In this document: in pieces, positions 9,725-17,937 of the stretch
How the letters are laid out: each line of letters begins with the position of its first letter
Position numbering within the stretch: the first letter of the stretch is position 1
Assembly (NCBI GenBank): GCA_014584295.1
Contig: JACTNC010000020.1
Location: 1 to 42,719 of the forward strand
Length of the DNA: 42,719 nt
DNA from: Verrucomicrobiota bacterium
GTDB lineage: Bacteria; Verrucomicrobiota; Verrucomicrobiia; Opitutales; Opitutaceae
Direction: 5' to 3'
Notes under the pieces: model-generated
The model's database searches: none
Told to the model about the DNA's origin: nothing
The model's input: the letters and a program-made list of their open reading frames with translations, nothing else
Translations under genes and position numbers: made by a program

Positions 9725-10936
9725 TCAGCGAAGGCTGTGCCCGGTGCGAATGATGATCCACGCGAGTGGATAAACAACGGCCGAGGCGAGAAAAATGGGG
9801 CCAAATGAATAGTGATCCACGACGGGTCCGATCACGAGATTGGAGGTCATGCCGGCGATTCCGCCGCACATCCCGGTAAGACCCACAGTCGTCGCAATCT
9901 CGTTCTTTGCGACCGTCTCTCCAACCAGGGTCATGTAGTTCGCAATCCAGATCCCATGCGCGAAAAGCAGCACCGCCATCAGGGCAATGGCCAGCGCCGG
10001 CGTGCTCGCGAGCGCAGCCGCAAAGGAAGCCGGTGTAAGAATAGCGGCGACGAGCATCAGGCGCATTCTCGCCTGCTTGCGATCCCATCCCCGGCGAATC
10101 AGCGAATCGGATACAAAACCCGCCGATATGTTGGAGACTTCGAGCGCAACAAACGGAATCCAGAGCAAGGCACCGATTTGTTCGAGGGACATTCCCCGTT
10201 CCCGATTCAGGTATTGGGGAATCCAGAACATGTAGAAGTAGAAAACCGGATCGAAGCAAAACCGGGCGATAAGAAGACGGCGAACCTCGGGTCGCACCAG
10301 GAGGTCCTTCCAGCGTGCACCAGCTTGCACGGTGGTCGTCCGCTTCGCATTCGGAACTCCGACATAGGCGAGCCGCCAGGCAATCCACCAGATCATACCG
10401 AGGACGGCAGTTGCGGCAAACGCACCCCTCCATCCCCAAGCAGTAGCTGCCCAAACTGTCAGCGGTGGCGCAAGGATCGCACCAAGGGCCGAGCCACTGT
10501 TGGCAAAGCCTACGCCAAATCCACGCCGCTCCGGTGGCATCCACTCGACCGCACCCTTCGTCGTGCCCGGAAAACACGGCCCCTCTCCCACGCCGAGGAA
10601 GAACCGCGCAATGCCAAGGCTCCAGGGGCCAGTGACGAGTGCATGGGCGGCGCTAGCCATGGACCAGAATCCCACCGAAATCGACAGGCCGCGGTGGGTT
10701 CCCAATCGGTCCATTACCCATCCTCCCAGTGCAAGCATCACCGTGTAGCTGAGGACAAACGCAAACACGATCCGTGAATAGACCGTATTGGAGAGCCCGA
10801 ACTCCGCGGTAATCTTGGGGGCAAGAATGCTCAGAACCTGTCGGTCAAGGAAGCACAGTGCAGCTGCGAAGAACAGCAGCGTGCACAGGACCATCGCCCG
10901 ACGCGGACTGATACCGGGCTCTGCAGGGACATTCAT
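9725..10936 (-). CDS. MFS transporter, anion:cation symporter (ACS) type
   Basis: The protein has 403 residues and about twelve hydrophobic helices. The first helix (LCTLLFFAAALCFLDRQVLS), the loop WVMDRLGTHRG (MFS motif A position) and GAVEWMPPERRGFGVGFANS are typical of the ACS family, which takes up sugar acids such as galactonate and hexuronates with protons. It acts in the inner membrane. It lies 33 bp after the TonB receptor gene and 8 bp before the isomerase gene, so it is the likely inner-membrane partner that moves the released sugar into the cytoplasm. The exact substrate cannot be read. Confidence 0.9.
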   Translation of the reverse strand: MNVPAEPGISPRRAMVLCTLLFFAAALCFLDRQVLSILAPKITAEFGLSNTVYSRIVFAFVLSYTVMLALGGWVMDRLGTHRGLSISVGFWSMASAAHALVTGPWSLGIARFFLGVGEGPCFPGTTKGAVEWMPPERRGFGVGFANSGSALGAILAPPLTVWAATAWGWRGAFAATAVLGMIWWIAWRLAYVGVPNAKRTTTVQAGARWKDLLVRPEVRRLLIARFCFDPVFYFYMFWIPQYLNRERGMSLEQIGALLWIPFVALEVSNISAGFVSDSLIRRGWDRKQARMRLMLVAAILTPASFAAALASTPALAIALMAVLLFAHGIWIANYMTLVGETVAKNEIATTVGLTGMCGGIAGMTSNLVIGPVVDHYSFGPIFLASAVVYPLAWIIIRTGHSLR

Positions 10937-10969
10937 GACGGGCGACGCCCCGACGGGGCAAGATCCGGC

Positions 10970-13900
10970 TTAGAGATCCAGCGAGAAGGAAACCCTCCAA
11001 CTGCCAGGCGAGCGCGGAGTGACACGCCACAGGCGGCTGCCGTCGGCAGAATAGCGGAGCACCTGAATCTCACGGTTGTTCAGAACATTGTAGCCGTTTA
11101 ACTGGACGCGCCAGTTAGTGCGTTTGCCAAAAATGTCCATCCGGCCCGAGTAGCCAATCAGCGCATCGAACTCGAGAATCTCGGGTCCGTAAAGAACCTC
11201 GCCATACACCGGCCGGCCTGCAGAACTCAGACCCGTGACTTTGCGCTGGACCCGATTCTGGCTCTGCCAGCGCATGCCGCCGCCGATAAAAAAGCCGCGC
11301 AGATTGCCGGAACTAAAGCTGTAGCGTGTGAAGAAGTTCGCCTTGTACGGGCGGTTGTTAAAGCCGAAGGCACCGGCATTGCGAACATCGTCAATCGCAA
11401 GCTGCATGAGCTCCAATCTCTCGGAAACGGTTATGGGCAGGCCGTTCTGGTCCACAAGGCCCGTGGGATTTCCGAACTGTTCGAGGTACTTGCGCTCCGT
11501 GTTGAACCAGGGCTCGAACTCCGAGAAGATGTTGCTTCGCTCGAGCTTGGTGTAGGAGGCAGTTGCCGTGACCGTCCAGTTCCTCGATGGGTTGTATTTG
11601 ATATCCGCCTCGTACCCCGAGGTCACATCATCGGACATGCCATCGACGATCGCTCCGCCGTAGGTCCCCGCGCTGCCCCGCGATTTGATGTAGATAAACC
11701 GTGCATTGGCATCCGCCTGGGTGATGTAGGTCTTACCGGTGGCAGGGTTGATGGACGTCATGAACGCGCTGATGATGCGGTCATAATCCTGCACCACCGA
11801 ATTGGCGCGGTTCACCGGATTGCCGGGATTCTCACCCTTGTAGTAGGTCAGCCGGATCGCCAGCTTGTCGTCCGCAAGACGCAACATGACTCCCATGTCA
11901 TTGCCCTTGCCCTGTACCGGATTGGGAACATCAAAATTGTTTTCGATGGTGCGGCGGCTGGTGTTTGCCGGTGCCACATTTGTCGCCTGATTGGCGAAGA
12001 GCGAAAACTTGGGATGCACATGCCAGACAACGCCCGCGGTATAGGTATGAAACGTGTCCTCATTGATCTTGACGTAGTCGTCCGTCAGGAAGCTTTCACC
12101 GGCGTATTGCTTTCCGGACGTCACACGCGGATCCGTGGCAGCGAGGCGATCCGTTATCCGATTCAACGTCGCATAGTCATCCCGACGATAGCCGAGCGAA
12201 ACAAAGACATGCTTGTTGAAGAGCGCGCTTTGCGTGGCGACGACGTAGGTATCGGCTTTCGACTTGTTGCCTGAAATGCTGTTGTCGACAAAAGACTTGA
12301 TGTAGTCGATGCCGTTGACCCGAACGAGCTTGTTGTCCTCAAATGTACCGGCGTACCAGTCGCTGTAGTCCAGGAAATCCGGCGTGATGTACTTGCGGTA
12401 GTCGACACGATTGTTGGCATTACGCACATCGGCATTGGCGATCGGCACCTTTGTCTGGGCATTGACCAGAACCTGATTTCCCTGGAGCTGCGTGAAGATG
12501 TTCTCACTGGTTTCAAACATCGCCAGAATCTTGTGATCGCCAAATTTGTTGAGGTTGAGGTTGTAGAGGGCGGAAACACGAAACGCCTCGTTGTCGTCGC
12601 CATTGATCGTGCGCAGGGGTGCCCCATCGATGTAATACCTGCCGACATTGGGATTCGGTTTTACCCCGCCGGCGCCATTGGGAATGTAAAGATTCGGGTC
12701 GGCGGATACCTGAATATCCATACGCTTCGCGGTACCCAGCGCATTCTCGTTTTGATAGCTGACGTCGATAAAGAGGTTGTCGCCTATGGGTTGCTCGAGA
12801 CGGACAAACAACCTCTCGATGTCGCTGAGGCTCGTCGTGTCCGGGCCGTAACCGATCTGGTAGGGAGCCACCAGATTGGACTGATAGGGACCATTCCGAT
12901 CCGCCTCCTCTTGGGATGCCGGAAGCAGGGTCTGGAACGTGTCACGAAATACCGTTGGATTCCATCCCGGCACAACACCGACCAAGGAATTAAATTGCGC
13001 AGCGGTCTCGTAGAAGCTCGTGCTCGTGTACAGGTTCATGCCCCCGAGCGTCGCATTGACTGTGTTCGCGAAGACATCACCGGTGTTGCTGACGACATAT
13101 TGTCTGTTCCCTGTGATGCGCTCGAGCCCTCGGGCTGCCGCAGCCGTCGTCGAGAGGGCGGCGCCGCGGTTGTCGATCAAACGCACCGAGTCGGGAAGCG
13201 TTTCCCAGAAGGAAACATTGTCTCCCAGATTCTGCGGCACCGACCACATACCCGAAAGATCGGCCTTCTCGTACGATGCCACGATATTCGTGCCCATCTT
13301 CTTGATCGGAACGATGCGAATCGAACCCGTGACACGGTTGTCCTCACGATTGTCCCACAGGCGCCAGTTGTTGCGGCGGGCATGCACGCCCATCACGCGC
13401 AAGGCAATGTGATCCGGCACAATCACAACATTCATGTCGGTCGATGCCCGATAGTCCTGCCAGCGCCCGGCTTGGGTCTGGAAACGGTAGCGATTTCCGC
13501 GCATCTCTGCCTGAAGCGTGGAGGTGTTGATCGATCCCGCAGAGTTGGCGACGCCGAAAAGCACGCTGTTCGGGCCGGAGGCAAAATCGAAACGTCCAGT
13601 GTTGTAGGAGTCCGTCGGCATCCGTGAGCGGAAGAAGTCGGTCAGGCTGGAGCCAACGAGCCCACGATTGTTGATGCGCGTGCTTTGCAAGCCGGCATCA
13701 AGGTAGAACATCGTCGGATCCGGCCGGTTCTGGTCATAGTCGAGGTTGGAATTGACCCCATACTCAAGGACCTGCGCGAGGTTGGTCGCACCCAAGTCCT
13801 GAAGAAACTCCTCCGTAAAAACCGAGATCGTCGCAGCGGAATCCATCAATCGGGTCTTGAAACGGCTCGCCGCGAGCGAATCGCCTGCGGCATACCCGGT

Positions 13901-14104
13901 ATCCTTGTCGCTGGAAACGGTGAACGGACTGAGTACAACCGTGTCCTTTTCAATGTCAGCTCGTGAGGTGGACGATGAGGGGGTGCTTGCGGTCGATTGT
14001 GCGTCAAGCGAGCCCGCCGACAGAGTCAGCGCAAGACAGACTGGCGCCATGCAGTCGCGAACAAACCGCGCCTGCGCACGGGGAATGTGAAGGAATTTCT
14101 TCAT
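10970..14104 (-). CDS. TonB-dependent outer-membrane receptor (first gene of rhamnoside locus)
   Basis: This is a 1044-residue receptor with a signal peptide (residues 1-35, ending SLDAQ). The plug domain follows: VVLSPFTVSSDKDTGYAAGD resembles a TonB box region, then SAATISVFTEEFLQDLGATNLAQVLEY and the NRGLVGSSLTDFFRSRMPTD segment. The rest is the 22-strand barrel, ending in RSPGSWRVSFSLDL with a terminal aromatic/leucine pattern usual for outer-membrane barrels. There is no N-terminal carboxypeptidase-like domain and no SusD partner nearby, unlike Bacteroidetes loci. It would import an oligosaccharide using proton motive force through TonB. It starts the operon, divergent from the IclR gene. 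The leader before the ATG is C-rich (CCAAACATCCCC) with no Shine-Dalgarno match. Confidence 0.9.
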   Translation of the reverse strand: MKKFLHIPRAQARFVRDCMAPVCLALTLSAGSLDAQSTASTPSSSTSRADIEKDTVVLSPFTVSSDKDTGYAAGDSLAASRFKTRLMDSAATISVFTEEFLQDLGATNLAQVLEYGVNSNLDYDQNRPDPTMFYLDAGLQSTRINNRGLVGSSLTDFFRSRMPTDSYNTGRFDFASGPNSVLFGVANSAGSINTSTLQAEMRGNRYRFQTQAGRWQDYRASTDMNVVIVPDHIALRVMGVHARRNNWRLWDNREDNRVTGSIRIVPIKKMGTNIVASYEKADLSGMWSVPQNLGDNVSFWETLPDSVRLIDNRGAALSTTAAAARGLERITGNRQYVVSNTGDVFANTVNATLGGMNLYTSTSFYETAAQFNSLVGVVPGWNPTVFRDTFQTLLPASQEEADRNGPYQSNLVAPYQIGYGPDTTSLSDIERLFVRLEQPIGDNLFIDVSYQNENALGTAKRMDIQVSADPNLYIPNGAGGVKPNPNVGRYYIDGAPLRTINGDDNEAFRVSALYNLNLNKFGDHKILAMFETSENIFTQLQGNQVLVNAQTKVPIANADVRNANNRVDYRKYITPDFLDYSDWYAGTFEDNKLVRVNGIDYIKSFVDNSISGNKSKADTYVVATQSALFNKHVFVSLGYRRDDYATLNRITDRLAATDPRVTSGKQYAGESFLTDDYVKINEDTFHTYTAGVVWHVHPKFSLFANQATNVAPANTSRRTIENNFDVPNPVQGKGNDMGVMLRLADDKLAIRLTYYKGENPGNPVNRANSVVQDYDRIISAFMTSINPATGKTYITQADANARFIYIKSRGSAGTYGGAIVDGMSDDVTSGYEADIKYNPSRNWTVTATASYTKLERSNIFSEFEPWFNTERKYLEQFGNPTGLVDQNGLPITVSERLELMQLAIDDVRNAGAFGFNNRPYKANFFTRYSFSSGNLRGFFIGGGMRWQSQNRVQRKVTGLSSAGRPVYGEVLYGPEILEFDALIGYSGRMDIFGKRTNWRVQLNGYNVLNNREIQVLRYSADGSRLWRVTPRSPGSWRVSFSLDL

Positions 14105-14202
14105 GGGGATGTTTGGTGGGGATCTGAAAAGATGACGTCGCTTTATGCAGGCGCCATATGTTCTTCCTGTATGAACGGTGATAAGCTAGTTGGAACAAAT
14201 AA

Positions 14203-14214
14203 GCTTGATCAAGC
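14203..14214. promoter_or_regulatory. Perfect 12-bp palindrome, candidate operator
   Basis: GCTTGATCAAGC is a perfect palindrome in the 166-bp region between the divergent TonB receptor (start 14104) and IclR (start 14271) genes. IclR regulators usually bind palindromes in such divergent regions and often control their own gene. Binding is inferred from position only. Confidence 0.4.
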
Positions 14215-14237
14215 CCATTTTCTCGAAAATTTGAGAT

Positions 14238-14260
14238 TGTTCATTCAACAATATTGAACA
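14238..14260. promoter_or_regulatory. Inverted repeat upstream of IclR start, candidate operator
   Basis: TGTTCA at 14238-14243 and TGAACA at 14255-14260 form an inverted repeat with an 11-bp spacer. An inner TTCAA/TTGAA pair overlaps it. It ends 10 bp before the IclR start codon, a position that fits autorepression. The region is strongly AT-rich compared with the surrounding genes. Confidence 0.4.
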
Positions 14261-14270
14261 TTAATAAGAA

Positions 14271-15056
14271 ATGGCCCTAATTCAGTCGGTCGACAAAGCT
14301 CTTCGAATTCTCCAGGCGCTTGATGCCCAGGGAGGGTGGATGGGCGTACGGGAACTCGCACGCACAGTGGACCTGTCTCCGCCCACGACCCACAACCTCC
14401 TGCAGACACTCCTGGCACGGAATTTCGTGGAAACAAACCGGGAAACCAAGCAGTACCGCCTCGGGCTTTCCGCCGTGATCATGGGAGCTGCGGCAGATCC
14501 CTTGAACAGCATGCGCGATTTTTGCAGGCCGTACATGGAGCTCCTCGCCAACGAATTTGCCGAAACTGTCGTCGTTCTGACATGGAGAAACGGACATGCG
14601 TTTGTGGTGGACTGGATTCAGGCGGACCACCCGCTCTCCGTCACCCACGATCACGGCATAGTGGAGCACCCGATTGTTTTCGCGACGGGACGCGTGCTGC
14701 TCGCCTACCAGCCGCGCGCGGTGCAGCTCAGCTATTCGGGCAAGGAGGATCTCGCAAAATTTGCCCCCAACTCCCCCACGACGGTACAGGAATTTACAGA
14801 GCTCATGGACCAAGTTGCAAAGGACGAATTCGCAATCACCAACAATGTCTCGGGAAGCGGTATCGCAGCCGTGGCCACGCCCATTTTCGACGCGAACGGC
14901 CAGGCGATCCTCGCCATAGGCTTCAGCGCACCCATCTCGCGAAGCACGGATGTCCAGATCGGGCTCGTTCTCTCACGCCTGAAGGAAATCAGCAAGGTGA
15001 TGTCACAAAAGCTTGGCGGCGACGGACAGAACCGCGAGGTATCCCTACTCGCATGA
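14271..15056 (+). CDS. IclR family transcriptional regulator
   Basis: The product has 261 residues. The N-terminal winged helix-turn-helix is clear: SVDKALRILQALDAQGGWMG, then VRELARTVDLSPPTTHNLLQTLLARNFVE (residues 8-55). The C-terminal IclR effector domain follows, with FVVDWIQADHPLSV, the HPIVFATGRVLLAY segment and the conserved NVSGSGIAAVATPIFDANGQAILAIGFSAP. Regulators of this type bind small metabolites, often from sugar or aromatic breakdown. It is divergent from the TonB receptor operon, so it probably controls the rhamnoside locus and itself through the palindromes between them. The ATG is preceded only by a weak AAGAA. Confidence 0.93.
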   Translation: MALIQSVDKALRILQALDAQGGWMGVRELARTVDLSPPTTHNLLQTLLARNFVETNRETKQYRLGLSAVIMGAAADPLNSMRDFCRPYMELLANEFAETVVVLTWRNGHAFVVDWIQADHPLSVTHDHGIVEHPIVFATGRVLLAYQPRAVQLSYSGKEDLAKFAPNSPTTVQEFTELMDQVAKDEFAITNNVSGSGIAAVATPIFDANGQAILAIGFSAPISRSTDVQIGLVLSRLKEISKVMSQKLGGDGQNREVSLLA

Positions 15057-15240
15057 GGGGCCGGTCGGGCCGCCTTCCCGAACCAAACTTCAGACAAAGT
15101 GCCGCAACGTTACCCATCCATCGTAGTCGAGCAAATGTCTGCGAACAACAAGCGCTCGGGCAGACTCAACCGCATGAAAAATTCTGAAAATTACCGGGCT
15201 GCCGCATCCAAAATTCGCGCTCATAGTACTCGGAAACACG

Positions 15241-15268
15241 AAGGCCGCCTCTTTGCAGAGGCGGCCTT
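15241..15268. terminator. Strong bidirectional hairpin, probable terminator
   Basis: AAGGCCGCCTC at 15241-15251 pairs perfectly with GAGGCGGCCTT at 15258-15268 across a 6-nt loop. It lies between two genes whose 3' ends face each other (IclR stop 15056, aminomutase stop 15368). There is no clear T-run, so it is not a textbook intrinsic terminator. Confidence 0.6.
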
Positions 15269-15303
15269 GTGACCTAACACCAAGCAAACCGTAAGAACTA
15301 CAA

Positions 15304-15332
15304 ACAACTGCCGTTACCTAAGCGTCAGTTGT
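15304..15332. terminator. Second hairpin beyond the aminomutase stop
   Basis: ACAACTG at 15304-15310 pairs with CAGTTGT at 15326-15332; two further G-C pairs form after one mismatch. It lies 36 bp past the stop of the leftward aminomutase gene. The function as a terminator is inferred from its position. Confidence 0.35.
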
Positions 15333-15367
15333 GTACACAGAGGTAGACGCAGCGCATTCAACTTCGC

Positions 15368-16579
15368 TCAAACTTTTCTGAAATTTTTTGCTGTGTCCGC
15401 TTCCTCATTCAGAATTGCCTGAGCCTCCTCCCCCAAACGAAGCCGGGTCGACTTCAGCGGATACCGAAATTCGCGCCCCTCATAGTTGTGGAAGACAACT
15501 TCGTCGTCCGTGATGGCATGGACGTAATTGGGGTTGAGCGGGACCTTCCCTCCCCCGCCGGGGGCATCGATGACATACTGCGGAACAGCATAGCCCGTCG
15601 TATGCCCGCGAAGGCCTTCAATGATCTCCAGACCTTTCCGAACATCCACCTTGAAATGCGCCCCCCCCGTGATGAGGTCCATCTGATAGAGATAGTAGGG
15701 TCGCACCCGCATTCTCAAGAGCCTGTGCACCAACGCCTTCATGACATCCAGATCATCATTGACCCCGGCGAGCAGCACACTCTGGTTGCCTAGCGGCACG
15801 CCGGCGAAGGACAAGCGGTCACACGCATCCCGCAGCTCCGCGGTCGCTTCCTTGGGATGATTGACGTGAATGCTCATCCAGATCGGACCGTAAGTTTTGA
15901 AGATTTCGCACAATTCAGGAGTGATCCGCTGGGGAAGAAAGACCGGAATACGGGATCCGATGCGTATGAACTCGACGTGTTTGATTGCACGGAGACGGCT
16001 CAGCAGGTGTTCGATCTTCTTGTCGGATAGCAATAACGGATCGCCGCCAGACAGGAGTACGTCCCGAACCTCCGGATGGGATTCAATATAACGCAATCCC
16101 TGCTCGTATTCCGGGTGAAAATTGTAGTCCTGGGCATTAGAAACGAGTCGGCTGCGGGTACAATAACGGCAATAGGAGGCGCACCGGTCGGTCACGAGAA
16201 ACAACACCCGATCCGGGTAGCGGTGGACCAAGCCCGGAACCGGTGAATGTTCATCTTCTCCGAGCGAATCCAGCATCTCCTCCTGTGCAACGTACATCTC
16301 ACCCTCGCGGGGGATGACTTGCTTCCTTATCGGGCAATTGGGATCCGATCGATCGATCAGATTAAAAAAGTACGGCGTGATCGCCAAAGCCAGCTTCTTG
16401 CCGGCAAACGCCACGCCACGCCGCTCCTCCGGGGTGAGCGTCATATACTTCTCCAACTGGTCCAACGTCGTGATACGATTCTTGAGCTGCCAGACCCAGT
16501 CCTGCCATTGTGTTGCGGGCACATGCTGCCATAGCCCCTGACCTTCAAACCAGACCGAACGATCTTCTTGGTATGCCAT
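15368..16579 (-). CDS. kamA: Lysine 2,3-aminomutase (KamA family radical SAM enzyme)
   Basis: The protein has 403 residues from the ATG at 16579 (GGAA lies 5 nt upstream); a TTG five codons earlier is less likely. The radical SAM cysteines are Cys133, Cys137 and Cys140 in CASYCRYC. The PLP lysine is Lys345 in APGGGGK. The two aspartates that bind the substrate's amino group in the clostridial enzyme, Asp293 and Asp330, have counterparts at Asp301 (QMDLITGG) and Asp338 (VIDAPG), shifted by the same eight residues as the lysine (337 to 345). This supports true lysine 2,3-aminomutase activity, converting L-lysine to L-beta-lysine, rather than a glutamate or EpmB-type enzyme. beta-Lysine can be a compatible-solute precursor or be catabolised. 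No partner genes are adjacent. A palindrome and a TTGACA lie directly upstream. Confidence 0.9.
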   Translation of the reverse strand: MAYQEDRSVWFEGQGLWQHVPATQWQDWVWQLKNRITTLDQLEKYMTLTPEERRGVAFAGKKLALAITPYFFNLIDRSDPNCPIRKQVIPREGEMYVAQEEMLDSLGEDEHSPVPGLVHRYPDRVLFLVTDRCASYCRYCTRSRLVSNAQDYNFHPEYEQGLRYIESHPEVRDVLLSGGDPLLLSDKKIEHLLSRLRAIKHVEFIRIGSRIPVFLPQRITPELCEIFKTYGPIWMSIHVNHPKEATAELRDACDRLSFAGVPLGNQSVLLAGVNDDLDVMKALVHRLLRMRVRPYYLYQMDLITGGAHFKVDVRKGLEIIEGLRGHTTGYAVPQYVIDAPGGGGKVPLNPNYVHAITDDEVVFHNYEGREFRYPLKSTRLRLGEEAQAILNEEADTAKNFRKV

Positions 16580-16593
16580 CGATTTCCATGACA

Positions 16594-16619
16594 ATTAGGC
16601 GGCTAATCATGGCTGTCAA
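16594..16619 (-). promoter_or_regulatory. Candidate kamA promoter with a palindrome between -35 and -10
   Basis: On the minus strand a perfect -35 hexamer TTGACA (16614-16619) is followed by the palindromic ATTAGCCGCCTAAT (16594-16607), which fills the spacer and overlaps the expected -10 position. The -10 itself is poor (TAATTG or overlapping). The start codon is at 16579, giving a very short leader. A near-identical palindrome occurs downstream of carA at 17909-17922. Confidence 0.4.
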
Positions 16620-16721
16620 ACGGAGGCCTTCATTGTTCTCGTGCGGACTTGCCTCCGGAATTTCACCCAATGACGAAAAACCCTTGGCAGACGAGCCCTC
16701 GCATCCTTTCGTTCGGCTTTA

Positions 16722-17894
16722 ATGTCCACATCCAAGCCTGCGATCCTTGCACTTGAAGACGGCTCCCTGTTCCGGGGTATGGCCTTCGGCGCCGACGCCA
16801 CGGTGGCCGGAGAATGCGTGTTCAACACCTCAATGACGGGCTACCAGGAAATCGTCACCGATCCCTCCTACTTCGGCCAGATTGTCACGCTCACCGCCGT
16901 CCAGATCGGCAACTACGGCATCACCGAGGCCGATGCCGAGGCACGCACTCCTAAGTGCTCCGGACTGGTCGTGCGGGAACTGTCACCCGTCGTCTCAAAT
17001 TGGCGAAGCCAGCAATCACTTGGAGAGTATCTGAAACGCCACGGGATTCCCGGTATCAGTGAAGTGGATACGCGTGCCCTGACGAAGAAGCTTCGTGTCG
17101 ACGGCGCGATGAAGTGCTGCCTGAGCACGCTGCCCATTCAAGATGACGAGGCAATTCGCCTTGCTCGGGGATGGCGGGATATGGCCGGCGCCGATTACGT
17201 CCGCGACGTGACCACGCATGACCCCTATGTCTGGAAGGCGGACGATGTGGCCAACCACAACGCGCCTTACCTGCCGGTTGGCACAACCTTTGGAACTCTC
17301 GCGGCGCCCACAAGACGTTTCCGGGTGGCTGCATTCGACTATGGCGCCAAGCACTCGATCTTCCGAAAGCTGGTCAACCACGGATTCGACGTGCAGGTTT
17401 TCCCCGCCATGGCGGCGCCGGAGCTCATTCGCGAGCATCGTCCCGACTGCGTCTTTCTCTCCAACGGCCCGGGAGATCCCTCGGCCCTGAACTACGTGCA
17501 CAAGACCGTGATCAACCTCCTGCCGGATTTCCCGATATTCGGCATCTGCCTCGGTCACCAGATGCTCACCCACGCCTTGGGCGGTTCGACGTTCAAACTG
17601 AAATTCGGTCATCGCGGCGGTAACCAACCCGTGAAGAACCTCGAAACGGGAAAGGTCTCCATCACCGCGCAGAACCACGGATTCGCGACCGACCCCAAAA
17701 GCCTCGAAAAGTCGGGAGGCAAGGTCACGGAAATCAACCTGAACGACAATACAGTCGAAGGCCTGAGGCACACGCGTCTTCCCATTTTTTCCGTCCAGTA
17801 CCATCCCGAAGCCGCTCCGGGACCCAACGATGCCGACCCCCTGTTCACCGACTTCTATCGGCTCGTGGAAGCGCGCAAGGCCGGCAAGATCTGA
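16722..17894 (+). CDS. carA: Carbamoyl-phosphate synthase small subunit (glutaminase)
   Basis: The product has 390 residues, the usual length. The N-terminal CPSase small-chain domain is recognisable by ALEDGSLFRGMAFG, GECVFNTSMTGYQEIVTDPSY and the LSPVVSNWRS segment. The C-terminal class I glutamine amidotransferase domain has the nucleophile Cys276 in FGICLGHQ, and His361 and Glu363 in QYHPEAAPGP. The subunit hydrolyses glutamine and passes ammonia to CarB, making carbamoyl phosphate for arginine and pyrimidine synthesis in the cytoplasm. carB is not next to it in this window, so the two subunits are encoded apart or the partner lies elsewhere. It is divergent from kamA with 142 bp between start codons. 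Confidence 0.96.
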   Translation: MSTSKPAILALEDGSLFRGMAFGADATVAGECVFNTSMTGYQEIVTDPSYFGQIVTLTAVQIGNYGITEADAEARTPKCSGLVVRELSPVVSNWRSQQSLGEYLKRHGIPGISEVDTRALTKKLRVDGAMKCCLSTLPIQDDEAIRLARGWRDMAGADYVRDVTTHDPYVWKADDVANHNAPYLPVGTTFGTLAAPTRRFRVAAFDYGAKHSIFRKLVNHGFDVQVFPAMAAPELIREHRPDCVFLSNGPGDPSALNYVHKTVINLLPDFPIFGICLGHQMLTHALGGSTFKLKFGHRGGNQPVKNLETGKVSITAQNHGFATDPKSLEKSGGKVTEINLNDNTVEGLRHTRLPIFSVQYHPEAAPGPNDADPLFTDFYRLVEARKAGKI

Positions 17895-17908
17895 CGGTTA
17901 CTGCCTTA

Positions 17909-17922
17909 ATTAGTCGCCTAAT
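17909..17922. promoter_or_regulatory. 14-bp palindrome matching the site upstream of kamA
   Basis: ATTAGTCGCCTAAT has outer arms ATTAG/CTAAT around a central CG, the same architecture as ATTAGGCGGCTAAT at 16594-16607. It lies 15 bp after the carA stop and just beyond the relic of a GntR-type regulator. It looks like a repressor operator left without an obvious promoter. Confidence 0.4.
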
Positions 17923-17937
17923 TTGGTGTCCACCTTT

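Larger units (their letters stand above)
15057..15367. other. Gene-free stretch between convergent IclR and aminomutase genes
   Basis: I see no credible gene on either strand in these 311 bp. The stretch holds two hairpins, given separately, that are placed to stop transcription from both sides. Confidence 0.6.

Noticed and set aside
9717..10577. N-terminal extension of the isomerase frame
   Set aside because: The extension overlaps the MFS transporter gene in another frame and reads as Arg/Cys/Trp-rich noise; the ATG at 9716 starts the real protein.
15090..15287. Small minus-strand open frame across the 15241-15268 hairpin
   Set aside because: It overlaps a terminator-like hairpin and has no motif, ribosome binding site or plausible composition.
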